NCBI RefSeq assembly: GCF_029784165.1
Contig: NC_073696.1
Coordinates: 246,693,971-246,757,970, forward strand
Length of the DNA: 64,000 bases
Direction of reading: 5' to 3'
Source of the DNA: Wyeomyia smithii
Lineage: Eukaryota > Arthropoda > Insecta > Diptera > Culicidae
The position numbers were made by a program, and so were the translations under genes. The notes under the pieces were generated by a model. That model was not told the origin of the DNA, did not search any database, and saw only the letters and a program-made list of their open reading frames with translations. Shown here one piece after another: positions 10,248 through 20,958 of the stretch (positions within the stretch are counted from its first letter, which is position 1; every line of letters starts with the position of its first letter).

Positions 10248-11640
10248 CTGAAAATGAAGTCACACGTCAATTTGATTTAATTTCTTCCCAGAATTTTTTA
10301 CCTGCAGAAATAATTGAAACTAACTTGCATGAGGTTAAATCAATTATTAAAAAATTCAAAAATATGAAAGCACCTGGTGACGATGGAATCTTTAATATAT
10401 TAATCAAACATCTCCCTGAAAGCACAATGGAATTTTTAGTGAAAATTTTCAATTGCTGCTTCAAAATTGCATATTTTCCCAAATTATGGAAAAATGCAAA
10501 AATTACTCCAATTTTAAAACCGGATAAGAACCCAGCTGAAGTTTTCAGTTATCGACCAATCAGTTTGCTTTCTTCAATAAGTAAACTGTTTGAGAGAATT
10601 ATTCAATTTTTGCAAATGAACAGTTTGGATTTCGCCATGGGCATTCCACAACTCATCAATTGCTCAGAGTTACTAAAATGATACGAGCTAACAAATCTGA
10701 AGGTTATTCCACTGGAGCTGCTCTTTTAGACATAGAAAAAGCATTCGACAGTGTTTGGCATAAGAGTTTGATTGCGAAATTGCAAACTTCTAATTTTCCA
10801 ATTTTCCTAATCAAAATTTTAAGAAATTATCTTACTGATCGAACTCTGCAGGTTGTCTATCAGAATTCAAAATCTGGTAGATTTTCTGTCAGAGCAGGTG
10901 TACCTCAAGGTTCAGTCTTGGGTCCAGTCCTGTACAACATATTCACTTCAGATCTTCCTGATTTGCCTCCAGGATGCACAAAGTCATTGTTCTGCGATGA
11001 CACAAGCATTTCCGTAAAAGGAAAAAGCCTTCGTGTCATATGCAGTCGATTGCAGAAAAGTTTAGATATTTTTTCTTCCTACTTGCAAAAGTGGAAAATC
11101 TCTCCCAATGCTTCTAAAACACAAATGATAATTTTTCCTCATAAGCCTAGGGCTTCTTTTCTCAAGCCAAACAATAATCACGTTGTCAAGATGAATGGGG
11201 TTATCTTAAGTTGGTCTGACAAGGTTAAGTACTTGGGACTAATTTACGATAAAAAACTTATTTTCAAAGAGCACATTGAGAGTATACAAGCCAAGTGCAT
11301 CAAATATACGAGATGTTTATATCCTCTCATTAACAGGAATTCTAAACTTTGTTTAAAGAACAAACTTTTGATTTACAAACAAATTTTTAGACCAGCAATG
11401 CTTTATGCTGTACCGATCTGGTCAAGTTGCTGTTCAACAAGGAAGAAAACGCTTCAAAGGATTCAGAATAAAATTCTGAAAATGATTTTGAAGCGTCCTC
11501 CTTCGTTTGGTACACTCGAATTACATAGACTTACTGGTGTTGAACCATGAGAAGCTTTGTCAAATAAAATTATTAACAATTTTCGACAAAAATCGTTGCA
11601 ATCCTCAATTGCTACGATAAGCTCTCTTTATAGCCAATAA
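10248..11640 (+). pseudogene. Jockey-clade (Juan-like) reverse transcriptase, inactivated
   Basis: Frame one gives KAPGDDGIFNILIKHLPES and YRPISLLSSISKLFERII. Frame two, after a deletion near 10605, gives ANEQFGFRHGHSTTHQLLRV, LDIEKAFDSVWH (motif A), AGVPQGSVLGPVLYNIF (motif B) and LFCDDTSIS (the YxDD box, with Tyr-Ala replaced by Cys). A conserved tail follows. A stop at 11548-11550 interrupts the C-terminus, which continues in the same frame to a stop at 11638-11640. The endonuclease and ORF1 are absent through 5' truncation. The sequence resembles the mosquito Juan family of Jockey. The broken motif, deletion and stop make it inactive. Confidence 0.9.
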
Positions 11641-11870
11641 GTTAGCATTTAAGTTAGTTGTAAGTTTACTTTCCTTTCTTGACAAGTAGGTTTGAATCCC
11701 TACGAATGATAAGTCCTAATTGCGAAAGCAAACAAATCCTAACAATTAAAATTACAAATTACTAACAGTGTTGAGAAGTCACCATTTGTGATTGGACACA
11801 CATACTCATTATTTACTAATATTTATCATAAATACTTAAGCTACTAACAAATCCCCCTATTAAAAAAAAA
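10248..11870 (+). mobile_element. 5'-truncated Juan-like Jockey retrotransposon insertion
   Basis: This 1623-bp insert lies inside the right arm of the fold-back element. It is flanked by a perfect 13-bp duplication, ATCCCAACTTTGA (10235-10247 and 11871-11883), and ends in a run of nine A residues. The uninterrupted left arm of the palindrome (near 8775) supplies the empty site, with the same sequence in inverse orientation. Truncated 5' end, poly(A) and a variable-length duplication are the marks of target-primed reverse transcription. Orientation is +. Confidence 0.92.
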
Positions 11871-11943
11871 ATCCCAACTTTGAGCAAAATCTGTGATGGT
11901 CGTGTCCAAGTGGCATGTACACTTCATATGGAATGACCCATAT

Positions 11944-12361
11944 AGATACATCCATGCGCCACCCTGTGTCACATGAATTTTCATGGTTTTAAAACTATTC
12001 TATCTTGGCTCACTGCACGGTGGGAATTGGAAGTTGTGATAAGGCATATCAAGGTGCAAATCTTTTTCTGATCTACTTACATCTTCTCACTTACGATCAG
12101 TAGTAAAACCCCGAATTAATCCACCTAGTGGTGAGACCCAGCCTTTCTCATTCGAACTTATTATTTGTTCAAATAGAATTACACAGCACTCCCATTTAAA
12201 GAAAATACATCTTGAAAATTTCTGCTGAATTTATTTTTCACTTTAAATAAAAAAATTTCTGGTAACCAACAGCACAACTATAACGAACATTTAAAACCTA
12301 ACACTCACACACATATGAGCATACACATTAACACTTACACATGCACATACCATGAAATAAA
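11944..12361. other. Short AT-rich interval, no gene
   Basis: Contains a CCACCTAGTGG-type block (about 12120) of a kind common at the edges of mosquito repeats, and a stretch rich in ACAC/ACAT (about 12300-12355). No coding sequence is recognised. Confidence 0.4.
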
Positions 12362-12612
12362 TGGTCGGCTTGCGACCAGACCGAACCAAGCGCACAAAAA
12401 CATTATTCCGAGTAATCGGTGCTCAAAGTTTTACCACTCCGTATAGTTCCTGCAAACTGCTGCAGGGAAATTTTGTTGTAATCCCATTATAAACTGTTCT
12501 AATGATTTCTTTTTTTCATGAAAGATAGATTATCAATTTTAACATCACCTGGTGGTAAAAACTCAATTTTTTCAAAAATGGCGCTTGGTTCGTTCTGGTC
12601 GCACGCCGACCA
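12362..12612. mobile_element. 251-bp MITE with 32-bp terminal inverted repeats
   Basis: The left end TGGTCGGCTTGCGACCAGAC continues into CGAACCAAGCGC. The right end is its inverted copy (about 12581-12612) with roughly three mismatches over 32 bases. The interior is AT-rich and non-coding. The flanks do not show a clear duplication, so the superfamily is left open. The termini contain a small internal palindrome around GGTCGgC..GCGACC. Confidence 0.75.
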
Positions 12613-12916
12613 AATATGTTTCAAATACATCACGCGAAAAATCCACTGAAGACTTATTCTATTGCTCACCCCCAACTACACACACTGCTGTGCAGACGCC
12701 GATAACTCTTATAGACCTGTGTGTTCGAGACCAAAGCCAGTCTGAGTCATGCCTGCGAGGGCAACACAACAACGGAAGGTGTTCTGTAGGGCTAAATTTT
12801 TTCGAATTAATTTCTATCTTTAACAACTGCTTTTACCCGTTAACATTCAAGTTCATTAAAGGCAGACAGTGTGTGCAACCGGGGAAGCGAAAATAAAGCG
12901 AACTGAAAATATTATA

Positions 12917-12985
12917 CAGATTTGACGGGACTTGAACCCGCAGTCTCCCTGGCTACTTCACTGGTTGCCGGAATGCTTCCTAAAA
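12917..12985 (-). repeat. tRNA-like SINE fragment
   Basis: Minus strand: a well-formed T arm, GCGGG-TTCAAGT-CCCGT, with a B-box match GGTTCAAGTCC. The upstream half does not fold as a D arm or anticodon arm and the acceptor ends do not pair. This is more likely a SINE or decayed tRNA piece than a working tRNA gene. Confidence 0.45.
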
Positions 12986-13019
12986 TGGCTAAATTCTGCC
13001 TAATCTGGTTATAGTACAA

Positions 13020-13776
13020 CTTAAAAGTTGAAAAATGTTGAGGCCAAATATTTTGATCGTTGCTATAGTTTTAAACAGTCTTATGATGGTTTTAAAGACT
13101 AGTTTATTTGGTCCATTGAATCCAGCTTTGTTCAGATCGGTTGTATAGTTTCTGTGGTACCCAGTTAAGTTTTGTGATTTTTACAATTTGATACATAGCG
13201 GATAAAGTTAAAGTCCTATAACAGTGTAATTAAATAGGATTTTATTGCGCAACTAGATCTTTTATATGGGACTAATTTAGTGAGAATCGGTACAACCATT
13301 CTGAAAATATTGAGTAAGCTTAAGCAGTCTTTGGAATATGTTTTTTTTCGAAACATGATTTCCTTCTTTTATATGTACATATCTTTTATGCATAATTTTG
13401 AACCACATGTTTAATCATTAGTTAAGGGTTTTCAAGACAGGCCATTCCTTTGGCACCAGTTTTGTTTAAATTGGTTGTTTAGTTTCTGAGATAATGAAAT
13501 TTCGTGATATTCACATTTTGATACACGGTGCCTAAACTAAAAATCCGATTACAATGAAGTTCAATAGGGTGTTTTGTGGCCACTGGACCTTTTATTTTTT
13601 TTTTGCTTTGCTTTTATAACGTGATTTGACATTTTTATAAATAACGGACAAAGTTACAAACCGATTACAATGAAATTCAATTGCAACCTATGGGGTAACT
13701 ACACCTTTCATTTGCATTTAATTTCACGGAAATCGGTCCAGCCATCTCTGAGAAAAGTGAGTCAGAAAAAAAAGTT

Positions 13777-13814
<38 letters not shown>

Positions 13815-13930
13815 GCATACATACAGAAAATGCTCAGCTCGTCGAACTAAGTCGAGTGATATACGATCTTCGGCCCTCTGGAGCACTTTCATACCTTTAG
13901 TTTTTTCAGTGTCGCATAAACCAAACTGCA
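13020..13930 (-). repeat. Mosquito-type tandem repeat family (inverted relative of 57.2-58.8 kb)
   Basis: The sequence consists of sub-units each containing CATCTCTGAGAAAAGTGAG-like, 'GGACCTTT'-like and 'ATCCGATTACAATGAA'-like blocks. It ends in a CA microsatellite (13783-13807) and an ATGCTCAGCTCGTCGAACTA block. Read in reverse complement, the same blocks occur in the same order at 57165-58755. Short open frames across it are by-products of the repeat and are not called as genes. Confidence 0.75.
13783..13807. repeat. CA microsatellite
   Basis: About twelve AC units. It is part of the surrounding repeat family, whose relative at 57.3 kb has a TG run at the equivalent place, so the microsatellite was probably carried by the repeat. 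Confidence 0.9.
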
Positions 13931-16900
13931 AATCAGAATCGTTGGCCAACGAATGAGAAAATGCAGGTTGTGATAAGTTCGGGTGGTATAAAACATTTCT
14001 ATTCCTATCGTCGCGATGTTATCAACACAAATCATTTAAACCAAATTGATATAAATTTTTCGGTGTAAAGAACTAAATCACCATCAGCACCTTCGTAGAA
14101 TTCGGCATTTCCAGAAACTTTTCCTACACCAACGAACTCAGAAAGCTTCAAAAAGGAAGAATGCTGTGGTTTCGGTTCCCTGGCAGGATACGACGTTGGG
14201 GATGCCGTGGAAGTGCGTGCCGAAAGAAAAACGCCCGCACAATCCAGCAGCCACCGCAAAAAGTTTTCCCTTGTTGCGAAAGAAAAAGAATGATAATGAC
14301 ATGATGTTTTCTCTGGTGCGCTCGCTCGGTAAAATATGTCGTTTCTAAACATTGGTGTTTCAGGCGCAACCGGTGATGGCGTTTTTGTCCCGCGTGTGTG
14401 TCGCAGAAAAAAAAACCCAGTCCTGTCGAGAGAAAGTTTCCGCTGTTAGTGGAAATGAAGATTGGCTGGCCTTAAATGAGATCTCTGGTGGCTACAATTG
14501 TTTAAGTTGAATTTACATTTTCCACCGATAAATTCCTATCTGTATAATAGTTTGAATTATTTCCTAGCATTAGGCAACTGTTTGTAGTTTGGGGGCCCTC
14601 ATTTGTAATCCTGGTTTGGTTTGTTGCTTCGCAATGAATATTCATTGTCCAAACAATTAGAGAACAAAGCATTGAAATGTACATAATATTTGCATACCAA
14701 TACGTACAGGCCACCTGTTTCTATAATCCGCATGATAATGCTCGATATGATTGCTGTTGCACTAGTGATGAACTGCTCTCGTTTCAATGCGGGTCTCCGA
14801 AAGAGCTTTATCTTGTGTTAATTCCTTCCAGATCCTTGCTTGTCTGTTGCAATCGGTCCTGTGAGATGTTGAACATAAAACTTAACCCTCTTGGGATTGT
14901 TATTCTTAAAGCACCCCTTTGGTAGAATAATGGCCGACAGTTATGTCTTTCTGACAGAGAACACAGAATCATATCTTTGGATGAGAGTTCTTGCGACTCT
15001 ATCGGGTCGTGTTCAACCGTAATAATAAAACAATAATGACATATCCTAGCTATGCAGTGGGGACAGCCCACGAAGCGCCATCTTGTAACTACTAATCGAT
15101 ATTAAATTTCATCCGGATGAAGTGCAGCCTTCGCAGCTGTTAGTACTTTCCACAAAGCTTGTTGGCTGTCAAGTCCAACAATGGCAACTTCCAATGAAGG
15201 AAACAACTTCACGAGTACTTCACCACTCGAGGGTACCTCTTCGCAACTCGCAATGCAAACGGAGGATGCTGTCGAGTTAAAGAAAGCACCCCCTTGATAA
15301 TGTATTCAAAATTACTCCGGTGGAAGCGTGAAATGGGCAATTGCCTCATTCCTACCAATGAAATGTTTCACAATCAAAGAAATCCCGTCGGAAAGTGAGT
15401 TTTTGTCACGGAAATGAGCCATTTAAGCGCTGCACAATGGAAATATATGCGTTAAGGTAAAGGTAGCTTGCAGATGGGAAGGAAAACACGTAAAAGCAAA
15501 ACATTGCTTCTTGCTTTAGGAACGAAAGCAGGGCAGGCAGCAGGGTGGTAGCCAGGATTTTCTCTGTTGGTAAACAAAAACCGTTTATGGTTTTGCCACA
15601 ACTCTGATGTAATCATTAGTTATGCACAAAAAAAAACTTGAGCAGAAGAAACTTTAGCGTTGTTTTTTTTTTCTCTCAGTCCTGAGAGAATGCCTTGTTC
15701 ATTGTGTGAAATTAATTTTGGCGCAATGTTTTTGCTTTCAGCGCCATTTTTTACATCACTAACAGAAAAAGTGGCTGTTAGCGGGAAACAAAGAATCCTT
15801 TGTTTCTATCCCGTATGTATTTTCACCCCGGGCTTAGACTTTGATCGTGGAAAGACGGTCCTTCAGTCGGTTGCTTCTGAAACCCCTGCCGCCGCTCGTA
15901 TTTACCTTCTAATTGAGAGGCATCGTTAATGCGAATCAGTACCTTCATGATCCCACCCAGCAGAGTCGGGCGGCCCTTTTTAAAGTTGCTGCTATTGAGG
16001 TGAACTTTGTAGTGCTTTTATAGTGCCTGTTGAGCACATTTATGGCCACACTAATTAGCGTTCAAGCCTGTTTACCTTTCGCGTTCATTTTTATAATTAT
16101 TTTTAACCGTAGCTTCCCAATGGACCAAACTTTGAAGTGGAAGGAAACAATTCAAACAATAAACTAGTTATTCTCTGGTGCCATTGAAATTGACCCCGGG
16201 ATTTTTTTTCGGAAAACCAATTTAAATGGAGGGCTAAGGAAAATTATTTTACCGTGATTTTTTTCTCTACCGTACGTCTGGGCTTAAACTACCGAGAAAA
16301 GACCACAATACTTAACGAGAGCAAATCTTTTGTACATGCTCTAAAGTACACTTGATTATGGTGTCCTCTATTATTTATAAAAAAATATGAACCTCCCAGT
16401 AGTAACCAATTCTTTTTACATTCTCAGAAGGACAGGTTTTGTTAAATGCTCTACTTTTGTACAGGCTTCAATCGAGTAGATTTTGATTAGATATCAATAT
16501 CATGTATCAAAATAAAAGCCCTATTCTGTTTCAATACCACCATTGTAACAGCATGTTGCAGCCACGGGAGCCAAATTGAAAATAAACAGATAATGTATCC
16601 TAATCAGACCAATTTGGACTATTTTCAAGGTATGGCTAGAAACCAATTTTAAACAGCTTATGCAGCCTCTTGTGCATTGAGAAGAAATACCTGAAATATA
16701 TCAATTTTTTTTTTCTCCAAATCTTCTCGTTTTCTCATCTTTAGAATTGTCGTTATTGATCAAAATTCAGGAGATTGAGACACTCATGAAAATAGTGGAC
16801 CCCTGATTAATTTGTTTCTAACCCGAAATACGAATGAAATATGTTTCAAATTATTACATTTAGAGGTCCAAAAATTCCATACTAAAACCTACTGGAGTCC

Positions 16901-17159
16901 TATTCTACTCCGAAGACCATGTGAATACCGAAATCCGTATTAAAAACCTTTGAATTCTACTAACAAAATCTCGCCTGTGAAAAGTCTTCCACGATACCTG
17001 TTAAATGCTTTCCAAAGAGACTGAGATGCAGAGCTGATTTCTTCTATGAACCAATGAAAATCAGTCCCTTCCAGAGATGGGAGGGGAATAGAACCTTAAC
17101 TAGAAAGTTTATTGCCTCTGAAAACATCCACATACCAAATTTATTTTTTTTTATTTATT
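13931..17159. other. Low-copy stretch, no confirmed gene
   Basis: Moderate GC content and no recognisable transposon over about 3.2 kb, so this may be host intronic or intergenic DNA. One minus-strand open segment (14032-14157) is listed separately as a weak exon candidate. Long pyrimidine-rich runs occur near 15660 and 16205. Confidence 0.45.
14032..14157 (-). CDS. Possible 3'-terminal coding exon, unknown product (weak)
   Basis: On the minus strand a pyrimidine tract ending TTCTTCCTTTTTGAAG at about 14150 looks like a splice acceptor. It is followed by an open frame of about 40 codons, including SEFVGVGKVSGNAEFYEGA and LVLYTEKFISIWFK, ending in TGA at 14032-14034. The composition looks protein-like, but I recognise no family and see no matching upstream exon. 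Chance is a fair alternative. Confidence 0.2.
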   Translation of the reverse strand, partial: SFLKLSEFVGVGKVSGNAEFYEGADGDLVLYTEKFISIWFK

Positions 17160-17730
17160 TTTTTTTAATAATAATTTGTGTTTCATTTGTATGAGAGCCC
17201 TCTTTTTTCAAAAGAAGAAGCCAAAATTGGTTCCATTTGTTTGATAACTTCTCAGGTTATGCAGAAATATGTGTTTCATTTGTATGAGCGCCACCCATCC
17301 AGAAAAGGGAAAGGTAAGGTGTCTAACTACCACAGACAAAATTCTTGCTCACAAAAACATCCACACGCCAAATTTGGTTCCATTTGTGTTATTAGTATTG
17401 GAGTTATGCAGGGACTTGTGTTTTATTTGTATGGGCCCCTCCCGCCAAGAGTAGGGAGGGGTGCAAATCTATCACAGAAATATTTATTGCTCCGTGGAGG
17501 TTCCACATGCTAAATTTGGTTTCATTTGCTTGATTAGTTCTCGCGATGCAGCATTTCGTGTTTCATTTGTATGGGACCCCTCTCTTTCAGAGAAGGGAGG
17601 GGTCTCAAACCATCATTAGAACCATTTCCGATCCCAAAAACCCCTCCATAAAATTTTTTGCGTCAATCGATTTAGTAGTTTCCGAGTCAATGAGAATCAG
17701 ACAGATAGACAGGACTGCATTTTTATATGT
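17160..17730. repeat. Tandem repeat, about 140-bp monomers
   Basis: At least four diverged copies share GTGTTTCATTTGTATGRG blocks starting near 17178, 17271, 17418 and 17558 (spacings about 93, 147 and 140). They also share CCAAATTTGGTTCCATTTG and AGAAGGGAGGGG-like blocks. The array ends in a TCAATCGATTTAGTAGTTTC segment with GACAGATAGACAGG. This class of repeat is widespread in mosquito genomes. The open frames across it are repeat by-products. Confidence 0.8.
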
Positions 17731-18542
17731 TTAGATTTGTTAGTAATTTTTGTTTTAAGAATAGCTTCTCTGGAGTATCCTCACTACTACCCAAGTTCCG
17801 TAATTATTTCTTTTTTCATATACAAATATAACCATCCGCTATCAATTTTACAAAAAAAAAATTACGATATATGAATGTTAGAGATGCAAATGTGGCGTTA
17901 AATGATAACCAAAGTTTCACGGGATAAATAGCGACTTGGTTGTCGTCCACAAGGCTCTTTGTAAAATATGTTTGTGAAATTTTCAATTCACGAAAATTGT
18001 ATCTGATATGGTTCTATAAAATTCACATGATCAAATCACTATGAATTTCGTTAGCATAACGCCATTAACTACAATTCGGACATTTCTGACGTGGGACTAC
18101 GTCTTTGTTTTCTATACTGGTATGCATTCTGTAAAATTGGAAATGAAACTGGCAAATGTTGCGTCAGATTTCAAACGATAATAACAGCATAACCATATGA
18201 TGTTAAACAATAACCAATATGTTGTTGGATAGATAAAATGTTGAACAATTTTGTAATACGATGGTTATAACTATTTTTTCAGTGTAAAGTGGTAAAAATC
18301 GATAAAAAATGTCAAGGACAAATTTAAGCGAACAATAAACCAATCACATGCGAGCATTCCTAGTACAGACGACATGAATAGACACCATCCATTCCCTGTG
18401 ATATTTCCTGTATCAATATAAAAAAAAAATTGACAGAGCCTTCCCGTCCCACATAGAAGTTGAGCTATGAATTTAGACATAAAAACTTATTATTAACAAG
18501 ATTTCATCAAGTTAGATCACCTGGCAGAGATATAAGAATTTT
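17731..18542. other. AT-rich stretch, no gene
   Basis: No coding or structured feature recognised. It borders the left target-site duplication of the RTE insertion. Confidence 0.5.
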
Positions 18543-18556
18543 CCTCTGCTATTACT
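18543..18556. repeat. Left 14-bp target-site duplication of RTE insertion
   Basis: CCTCTGCTATTACT, identical to 22171-22184 on the other side of the RTE element. The element's 3' tail (minus strand) abuts it with repeated AAAGT/AAGT units, the short simple tail usual for RTE elements rather than a plain poly(A). Confidence 0.92.
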
Positions 18557-18585
18557 TTACTTTACTTTTTTGGCTAACGGACCGT

Positions 18586-19473
18586 TCACCGGTCTAAGGC
18601 CGAACGAATTAGAGATGTCCAGCTTCTTCTGTCTTGGGCAGCCGTTCTCCAGTCTCCCCGTACACCAGCAGATCGTGCATCTTCTTCCACCGCGCACATC
18701 CACCGCGTGCGAGGCCTACCACGTAGTCGACGGCCTCTTCCTGGTTCTCTACTGAAGATAGTTTTGGCGGCTCTCTCGTCAGGCATCCTGGCTACATGTC
18801 CAGCCCACTGAAGCCTGCCCCGCTGTATTACCTTCACTATATCAGCATGTTTGTATACCTGGTACAACTTGTGATTCATGTGTCTGCGCCACACTACATC
18901 TTCCAGTTTACCGCCAAGTATCGATCGCAGAACTTTACGCTCAAAAACTCCGAGCACTCGTCGATCAGCTTCCTTCAGCGTCCATGCTTCATGTCCGTAA
19001 AGGGCCACCGGAAGTATCAGCGTCCTATACAGCGCTAGTTTTGTGCGAGTTTGCAACCTACGGGACCTTAGCTGGTTACGCAGTCCGTAGAAAGCCCTGT
19101 TCGCAGCTGCAACTCGTCGTTTCACTTCACGGCTCATATCGTTGTCACATGTCACAAGCGTACCAAGATAAACGAATTCGTCAACCACTTCAAATCGTTC
19201 CCCATCTATCTCCACCTCAGCACCAACACCACGGGGACTCCCACGCTCTCTGCCAGCTACCATGTACTTCGTTTTGGCAGAGTTAATGACAAGTCCCAAT
19301 CTCGCTGCTTCTCTCTTAAAAGGTACGAAGGCCTCCTCCACGGCCTTACGGTTGATACCGATGATATCGATGTCGTCCGCAAAGCCAAGATGCATGTGAG
19401 ATTTCGTGATGATTGTACCGTTTCTTTCGACGTTTGCTCTTCGTACTGCACCCTCAAGAGCGATGTTAAACAG
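18586..19473 (-). pseudogene. RTE reverse transcriptase back half and C-terminal domain
   Basis: An open frame encodes LLFNIALEGAVRRA, the catalytic box GFADDIDIIG, INSAKTKYMVAGRERG, FVYLGTLVTCDNDMSREV, LYRTLILPVALYGHEAWTL, ADRRVLGVFERKVLRSILGG and GRLQWAGHVARMPDE, ending in an Arg-rich tail. The catalytic YxDD equivalent is intact. The frame is severed from the RT front half by the solo LTR (19478-19704) and by a deletion beyond it. It is well preserved compared with the BEL relics, suggesting a more recent copy. The part at about 18945-19274 is the source of the duplicated piece at 20629-20958. Confidence 0.9.
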
Positions 19474-19477
19474 TAGG
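19474..19477. repeat. TAGG duplication, left of solo LTR
   Basis: TAGG occurs here and at 19705-19708. Excising one copy with the insert restores the RTE frame across SNLLFNIAL, so it is a real 4-bp duplication; TAGGT would also fit if the element lacked its first T. Confidence 0.8.
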
Positions 19478-19704
19478 TGTAATGACTTTTTATTTCGGAT
19501 GGCCAAATTTAGGCGGAACAACTATAACTTGAAATATAAATTTATTATTTGAGAGAAATATACGGTACCCAGACCGGTCTACTTGACATCCAACCTAACA
19601 CTAATCTCTTTTCTCAGAGCATCGATCTCAGTTGTCGATGAACCATCGCCGATCTTCTCTTCGCTCGTTTAGTTATTGACAGCGTTGAACTTGGAGGTGT
19701 TACA
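19478..19704. mobile_element. Solo LTR (227 bp) nested in RTE
   Basis: Begins TGTAATGAC and ends GTGTTACA, with TG...CA termini and a short inverted repeat (TGTAA/TTACA), flanked by TAGG on both sides. No coding sequence. This fits a solo LTR left by recombination between two LTRs of a Ty3/gypsy, BEL or copia-like element. The interior contains ATAAATTTATTATTTG-type AT-rich sequence that could include a poly(A) signal. Orientation cannot be fixed from the sequence. Confidence 0.75.
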
Positions 19705-20630
19705 TAGGTTGGAGAGCGCATCTTCCTGCTTCAGTCCATCCAACGTTACGAACGCGGCTGATGTCTCGCCAGCTATCCGCACGCACGATTTTGATCCCTC
19801 CAGTGTCATACGACTCAGTCGTATGCCGCTCTGAAGTCCACAAACAGATGGTGAGTCGGTAAGTTGTACTCCCGGAACTTATCGAGGATCTGTCGCAGCG
19901 TGAAGATTTGATCCGTCGTGGAACGCCCTTGTCGAAAACCAGCCTGGTATTCGCCAACAAAGGATTCCGTTAACGGTCTCAATCTGAAGAACAGGATACG
20001 GGAGAGCACTTTATATGCGGAGTTGAGCAACGTTATCCCTCGATAGTTGCCACAATCCAATCGATGGCCCTTCTTATAGATAGGGCATATGAGGCCTTCC
20101 AACCAGTCGTTCGGCATTTGTTCATCCACCCAGATCCTTAGTATTATCTGGTGGATCGCATAGTACAGCCGCTCGCTTCCCGCTTTTAGAAGTTCGGCCG
20201 GGATACCGTCCTTCCCAGCGGTCTTGCCGTTTTTCAGCTCACTAATCGCCTTTTTCACCTCCTCCTGTGTTGGTGGCTCCACAGCTTGTTCGTCACTCAT
20301 AATCGTCATCCTGTTCCTGCTCTGCTCATCCGGCTCCTCACCGTTCAATAGCGCCTGAAAATGCTCCTTCCACCTGGCTGCAATCGTCGGTTTATCAGTA
20401 AGCAGGTTGCCGTCCTTGTTATTACACATGACCGGCACCGGGAAATTCCTGCTTCTGACTCTGTTGACAGTTCTATAGAATCTCCGCACGTCGTTTTCAG
20501 CATAGCTGTCCTCTGCGCTGGCGAGCACCTGCTCCTCGTACTCGCGCTTCTTCCGACGGTGAGTTCTATTTTCGGCAGCTCTTGCCACCCTGTACCTCTC
20601 TCTGTTCTGACGCGTAGCCGCAGTAAGCAA
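19705..20630 (-). pseudogene. RTE linker and reverse transcriptase front half
   Basis: The open frame 19815-20630 covers an Arg/Lys/Glu-rich linker (RRKKREYEEQVLASAEDSYA), a KTAGKDGIPAELLKAG block, NYRGITLLNSAYKVLSRIL, EYQAGFRQGRSTTDQIFTL and motif A up to FVDFRAAYD. After the motif A aspartate the sequence jumps, through an internal deletion and frame change, to a SCVRIAGETSAAFVTLDG-like block next to the solo LTR. Motif B and much of the palm are therefore missing, and the protein could not be active. Confidence 0.88.
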
Positions 20631-20957
20631 ACTCCGAGCACTCGTCGATCAGCTTCCTTCAGCGTCCATGCTTCATGTCCGTAAAGGGCCACCGGAAGTA
20701 TCAGCGTCCTATACAGCGCTAGTTTTGTGCGAGTTTGCAACCTACGGGACCTTAGCTGGTTACGCAGTCCGTAGAAAGCCCTGTTCGCAGCTGCAACTCG
20801 TCGTTTCACTTCACGGCTCATATCGTTGTCACATGTCACAAGCGTACCAAGATAAACGAATTCGTCAACCACTTCAAATCGTTTCCCATCTATCTCCACC
20901 TCAGCACCAACACCACGGGGACTCCCACGCTCTCTGCCAGCTACCATGTACTTCGTT
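20274..20957 (-). repeat. 684-bp internal duplication/rearrangement in the RTE
   Basis: Two source pieces are combined. Linker piece B occurs at 20274-20629 and again at 20958-21313 (offset 684). C-terminal piece A (18945-19274) occurs again at 20629-20958 (offset 1684) with one visible substitution near 20883. On the minus strand the order is B, A copy, B, then the normal RT. Junctions fall at short identities: a single A around 20629, and TTTGG/TGGCTCC around 20956-20960. All pieces keep the same orientation. Confidence 0.92.
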
Positions 20958-20958
20958 T

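Larger units (their letters stand above)
8714..11943. mobile_element. Giant fold-back (palindromic) element, split by a retroposon
   Basis: The left end ATATGGGTCATTCCATA and the right end TATGGAATGACCCATAT are perfect inverted copies. Without the 1.6-kb retroposon the element is about 1.6 kb and nearly a complete palindrome centred near 9540. Each arm carries a terminal segment of about 220 bp and then two tandem units of about 300 bp. The units share blocks such as GAAAATTTCACATAAGAAAC and TCTCGAGATATAAC. Arms are roughly 85-95% alike by eye. There is no transposase, so it is non-autonomous. No convincing target-site duplication is visible next to the ends, so the superfamily is not assigned. 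Confidence 0.8.

Noticed and set aside
12917..12985. Possible functional tRNA gene (minus strand)
   Set aside because: Only the T arm folds; no D arm, anticodon arm or acceptor stem.
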